A DNA stretch of 25,804 nucleotides from CAZILN01 sp964540005 (GTDB taxonomy: Bacteria > Bacteroidota > Bacteroidia > Bacteroidales > SM23-62), in NCBI GenBank assembly GCA_964540005.1, contig CAZILN010000091.1, positions 1-25,804 of the forward strand, in the 5' to 3' direction. Both the position numbers and the translations under genes were made by a program. Positions 23,577 through 25,804 of the stretch are shown here, in pieces. Each line of letters opens with the position of its first letter. The first letter of the stretch is position 1. The notes beneath the pieces are model-generated. The model ran no database searches. It was not told where the DNA came from and saw only the letters and a program-made list of their open reading frames with translations.

Positions 23577-25700
23577 ATGAAATTAACAAGATCATTTATT
23601 GTTTTATTACTGCCTTTGTTAATCCTGATGGGATGCACAGCTAAAACGAGTAAGAGAATAACCCGATCCCTTAACGGTGAATGGCAGCTGGCTGTAACCT
23701 CAGGGATTGATGAGTTCCCAGGGGAATTTTTATCCAGAGTGGTTGTACCCGGACTGGTAAACCTGGCTGATCCTGTGCCGGTGGATGCGGATTATTCTGG
23801 TAAGATCTACTGGCACAGAAGGGGATTTATTACCGAGAAGCTGGATTATGACGTATGCCTGTTGAAGATCAACAAGGCAAAATACTTTACCCGCGTCTAT
23901 ATCAATGGTGAGCCGGCCGGTGAGAATCCATACTCCTTCACTCCATCAGAGTTTGATATCAGCGAATATCTGAACGCACCCGGGGAAAGCAATGAGATCA
24001 TCATAACGGTAGGGTGCTGGAGGGACCTCCCCGATACGGTCACAGATGGTAATGATTTTGAGAAAGACTATTATATCCCGGGTATATATGACGATGTACA
24101 GATTACATATGCCTCATATCCTTATATAAACAACATTCAATGTGTACCCCTGCCGGAGGCTGAAAAGCTCAGGGTACGTGCAGAGCTCAGGATGGGGCCT
24201 GAAAGGGATGAAATACCGCTTCAGTATACAGTTAAAGAATTGCACACCGGCATAAAAATGGCATCGGGGAAGTATATGGCTTCCGGCGAACTGGCAGATT
24301 TTGAAATTGACATGCCGGGCTGCAGGTTCTGGTCACCGGAACATCCCTTTCTGTATCTACTCTTACTGGAAACCCCCGGTGACACACGCTCGGAACGATT
24401 TGGTATGAGATCCTTCAGATTCGATAAGGAAAAGAAAACAGCCATCCTCAATGGTAAGCCATATTATATGAGAGGGACCAATATATGTATTTACCGCTTC
24501 TTCGATGACCCGGTCAGGAAGAACCTTCCCTGGCAGGTAGACTGGCCGGTCAGATTGCATGAACAGTTCAAATCCATGCACTGGAACTCTATGAGGTATT
24601 GTATAGGTTTCCCTCCGGAAAGATGGTATGAGATAACCGATAGCCTGGGTTTCCTTATCGCCGACGAGTTCCCTCTATGGTACGGAAATAATCCGGAAGT
24701 TATTGACAGCCTTGATAAGAACCTGAGGGCGGATCAGCTTGCCAGTGAATATACAGCCTGGATGAGGGAAAGATGGAACCATCCCAGCGTGGTCATCTGG
24801 GATGCACAGAATGAATCCTGTACGGATATTACAGGTGATGCCATACAGATGGTCCGGCAGCTTGACCTGTCTGACCGTCCCTGGGAAAACGGATGGGCAC
24901 CTCCAAAGGCAACTACAGATCCAGTTGAATCGCACCCCTACCTGTACACACACTATTTCGGACATATAAATGAACCGCCGGAAGAAGAGATGCTGAAATA
25001 TTTTTTCGATACTGTCAGGATACCCTTTAACGATCCGAATGAAAGGAGTCCAGCAGCGGATGGCAGCCGGTATGAAAATCCTGTTATTATAAACGAATAC
25101 TGCTGGTTGTGGATGAACCGGGATGGATCCCCTACCCGACTTACTGAGCCTATTTACAATAATGCTTTCGGCACAGGTACCGGGCCGGACGAGAAGTATG
25201 AGATCTATGCCCGGCACCTGGCTATTCAGACCGAATACTGGCGGGCTCACAGGACCGCTGCCGGGGTACTGCATTTTTGCGGATTGGGGTATTCACGTCC
25301 GGATGAACCAAGGGGAGAAACCTGTGATAACTTTACAGATATCGATAATTTAATTTTTGAACCGCAATTCGAAAAATATGTCAGGTCTTCCTTTGCTCCT
25401 GTAGGTCTGATGCTGGAAGTATGGGATCATTCATTGCCGGCCGGTTCAGACCTGCAAAGGAATGTCTTCCTGATCAATGACCTGGAAGAGGACTGGGAGG
25501 GAACCGTGAACATTTTTTTCGAAGGAGATGGCATGAAGCATAATGCTGTTCCGGTAGAAGTATCTGCCGGACCTTATGAAAGCAAAAAGATCAATTTCAG
25601 CATTACTGCTCCCAGCCAAACCGGAACCTGCGACCTGGTTGCGGAACTGGAATATAAAGGGGAAACCGTTCGCAGTGTCAGGCAGATAATCATTAAGTAA
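23577..25700 (+). CDS. GH2-family glycoside hydrolase lipoprotein
   Basis: 707 residues from ATG 23577, chosen because it opens a clean lipoprotein signal (MKLTRSFIVLLLPLLILMGC, Cys20). The frame reaches back to ATG 23508, giving 23 more residues, but this would bury the signal. A jelly-roll sugar-binding domain (about 28-180) and an Ig-like domain (185-285) precede a TIM barrel (about 285-600). Then comes a short C-terminal Ig-like domain to 707. The acid/base is probably Glu413 in VIWDAQNES and the nucleophile Glu507 in PVIINEYCWLW. It differs from the mannosidase at 17495 in both motifs and length. Its substrate (beta-galactoside, beta-glucuronide or other) cannot be told. Confidence 0.82.
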   Translation: MKLTRSFIVLLLPLLILMGCTAKTSKRITRSLNGEWQLAVTSGIDEFPGEFLSRVVVPGLVNLADPVPVDADYSGKIYWHRRGFITEKLDYDVCLLKINKAKYFTRVYINGEPAGENPYSFTPSEFDISEYLNAPGESNEIIITVGCWRDLPDTVTDGNDFEKDYYIPGIYDDVQITYASYPYINNIQCVPLPEAEKLRVRAELRMGPERDEIPLQYTVKELHTGIKMASGKYMASGELADFEIDMPGCRFWSPEHPFLYLLLLETPGDTRSERFGMRSFRFDKEKKTAILNGKPYYMRGTNICIYRFFDDPVRKNLPWQVDWPVRLHEQFKSMHWNSMRYCIGFPPERWYEITDSLGFLIADEFPLWYGNNPEVIDSLDKNLRADQLASEYTAWMRERWNHPSVVIWDAQNESCTDITGDAIQMVRQLDLSDRPWENGWAPPKATTDPVESHPYLYTHYFGHINEPPEEEMLKYFFDTVRIPFNDPNERSPAADGSRYENPVIINEYCWLWMNRDGSPTRLTEPIYNNAFGTGTGPDEKYEIYARHLAIQTEYWRAHRTAAGVLHFCGLGYSRPDEPRGETCDNFTDIDNLIFEPQFEKYVRSSFAPVGLMLEVWDHSLPAGSDLQRNVFLINDLEEDWEGTVNIFFEGDGMKHNAVPVEVSAGPYESKKINFSITAPSQTGTCDLVAELEYKGETVRSVRQIIIK

Positions 25701-25704
25701 CCCC

Positions 25705-25804
25705 ATCGGATCGATTCATCGGATCGGTTCATCGGATCGGTTCATCGGATCGGTTCATCGGATCGGTTCATCGGATCGGTTCATCGGATCGGTTCATCGG
25801 ATCG
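25705..25804. repeat. 13-bp tandem repeat array ATCGGATCGGTTC
   Basis: Seven complete units (25705-25717, 25718-25730, 25731-25743, 25744-25756, 25757-25769, 25770-25782, 25783-25795) and the first nine bases of an eighth reach the window end. The first unit has one change (ATCGGATCGATTC); the others are identical. The array starts 4 nt after the GH2 stop codon. Each unit holds a GATC site. The period is not a multiple of three, so it is not a coding repeat. It is the same family and orientation as the array at 90-151. Confidence 0.95.

Noticed and set aside
24675..25274. 199-codon minus-strand open frame inside the second GH2 gene
   Set aside because: It is antisense to the GH2 barrel region with its catalytic motifs, and no recognisable protein features were seen.
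25705..25804. CRISPR array
   Set aside because: The units are 13 bp and contiguous, with no spacers, and no cas genes are in the window.

Overview
The window looks like chromosomal DNA from a member of the Bacteroidota, probably a Bacteroidales/Marinilabiliales-type anaerobe or its uncultured relative. The grounds are the gene families (DUF2795 small protein, Bacteroidota-type RecQ, OstA-like protein, tandem PpiC/SurA genes, GHGIHSPF-type methyltransferase), the near absence of Shine-Dalgarno sequences, and three promoter-like sites fitting the Bacteroidota pattern TTTG-N19/20-TAnnTTTG. No rRNA, tRNA, CRISPR array, transposase or phage gene was seen, and no gene-free stretch exceeds 300 bases.

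Layout. 1-86: 3' end of tex (+), followed by a degenerate 13-bp GATC-rich tandem repeat. 152-3922 (-): recQ, a WRN-like DEDDy exonuclease and an RlmI-type rRNA methyltransferase, probably one operon. 4046-11301 (+): guaB, then an envelope-biogenesis run of a two-domain PpiC isomerase, a SurA-N-like lipoprotein, SurA and an OstA/LptA-like protein. 11302-11482: two long related hairpins between convergent genes. 11483-13960 (-): a SAM methyltransferase, an orphan MacB/LolD-type ABC ATPase with an insertion, a PduO-type cobalamin adenosyltransferase and a DUF2795 protein. 14059-16164 (+): recG. 16199-17328 (-): an XRE regulator with an eight-helix membrane protein behind a promoter overlapped by repeated ATGTAAA sites.

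17495-21356 (+): a GH2 beta-mannosidase-like lipoprotein and a LarA-like (DUF2088) protein, ending in a degenerate GAACTTTC/GAACCTGG repeat. 21448-22272 (-): a Tat-exported ThuA-domain protein. 22337-25700 (+): a C_GCAxxG_C_C redox protein, a YdeI/OmdA-family protein and a second GH2 lipoprotein. 25705-25804: a clean 13-bp repeat array, the same family as at the left end, running off the window.

Most genes are housekeeping. No strong, self-evident new defence or mobile system is visible. The least explained items are the 13-bp arrays that start 3-4 nt after stop codons, the paired long hairpins, the XRE/8-TM pair with its operator, the enlarged RecQ next to a WRN-type exonuclease, and the orphan ABC ATPase with a roughly 36-residue insertion.
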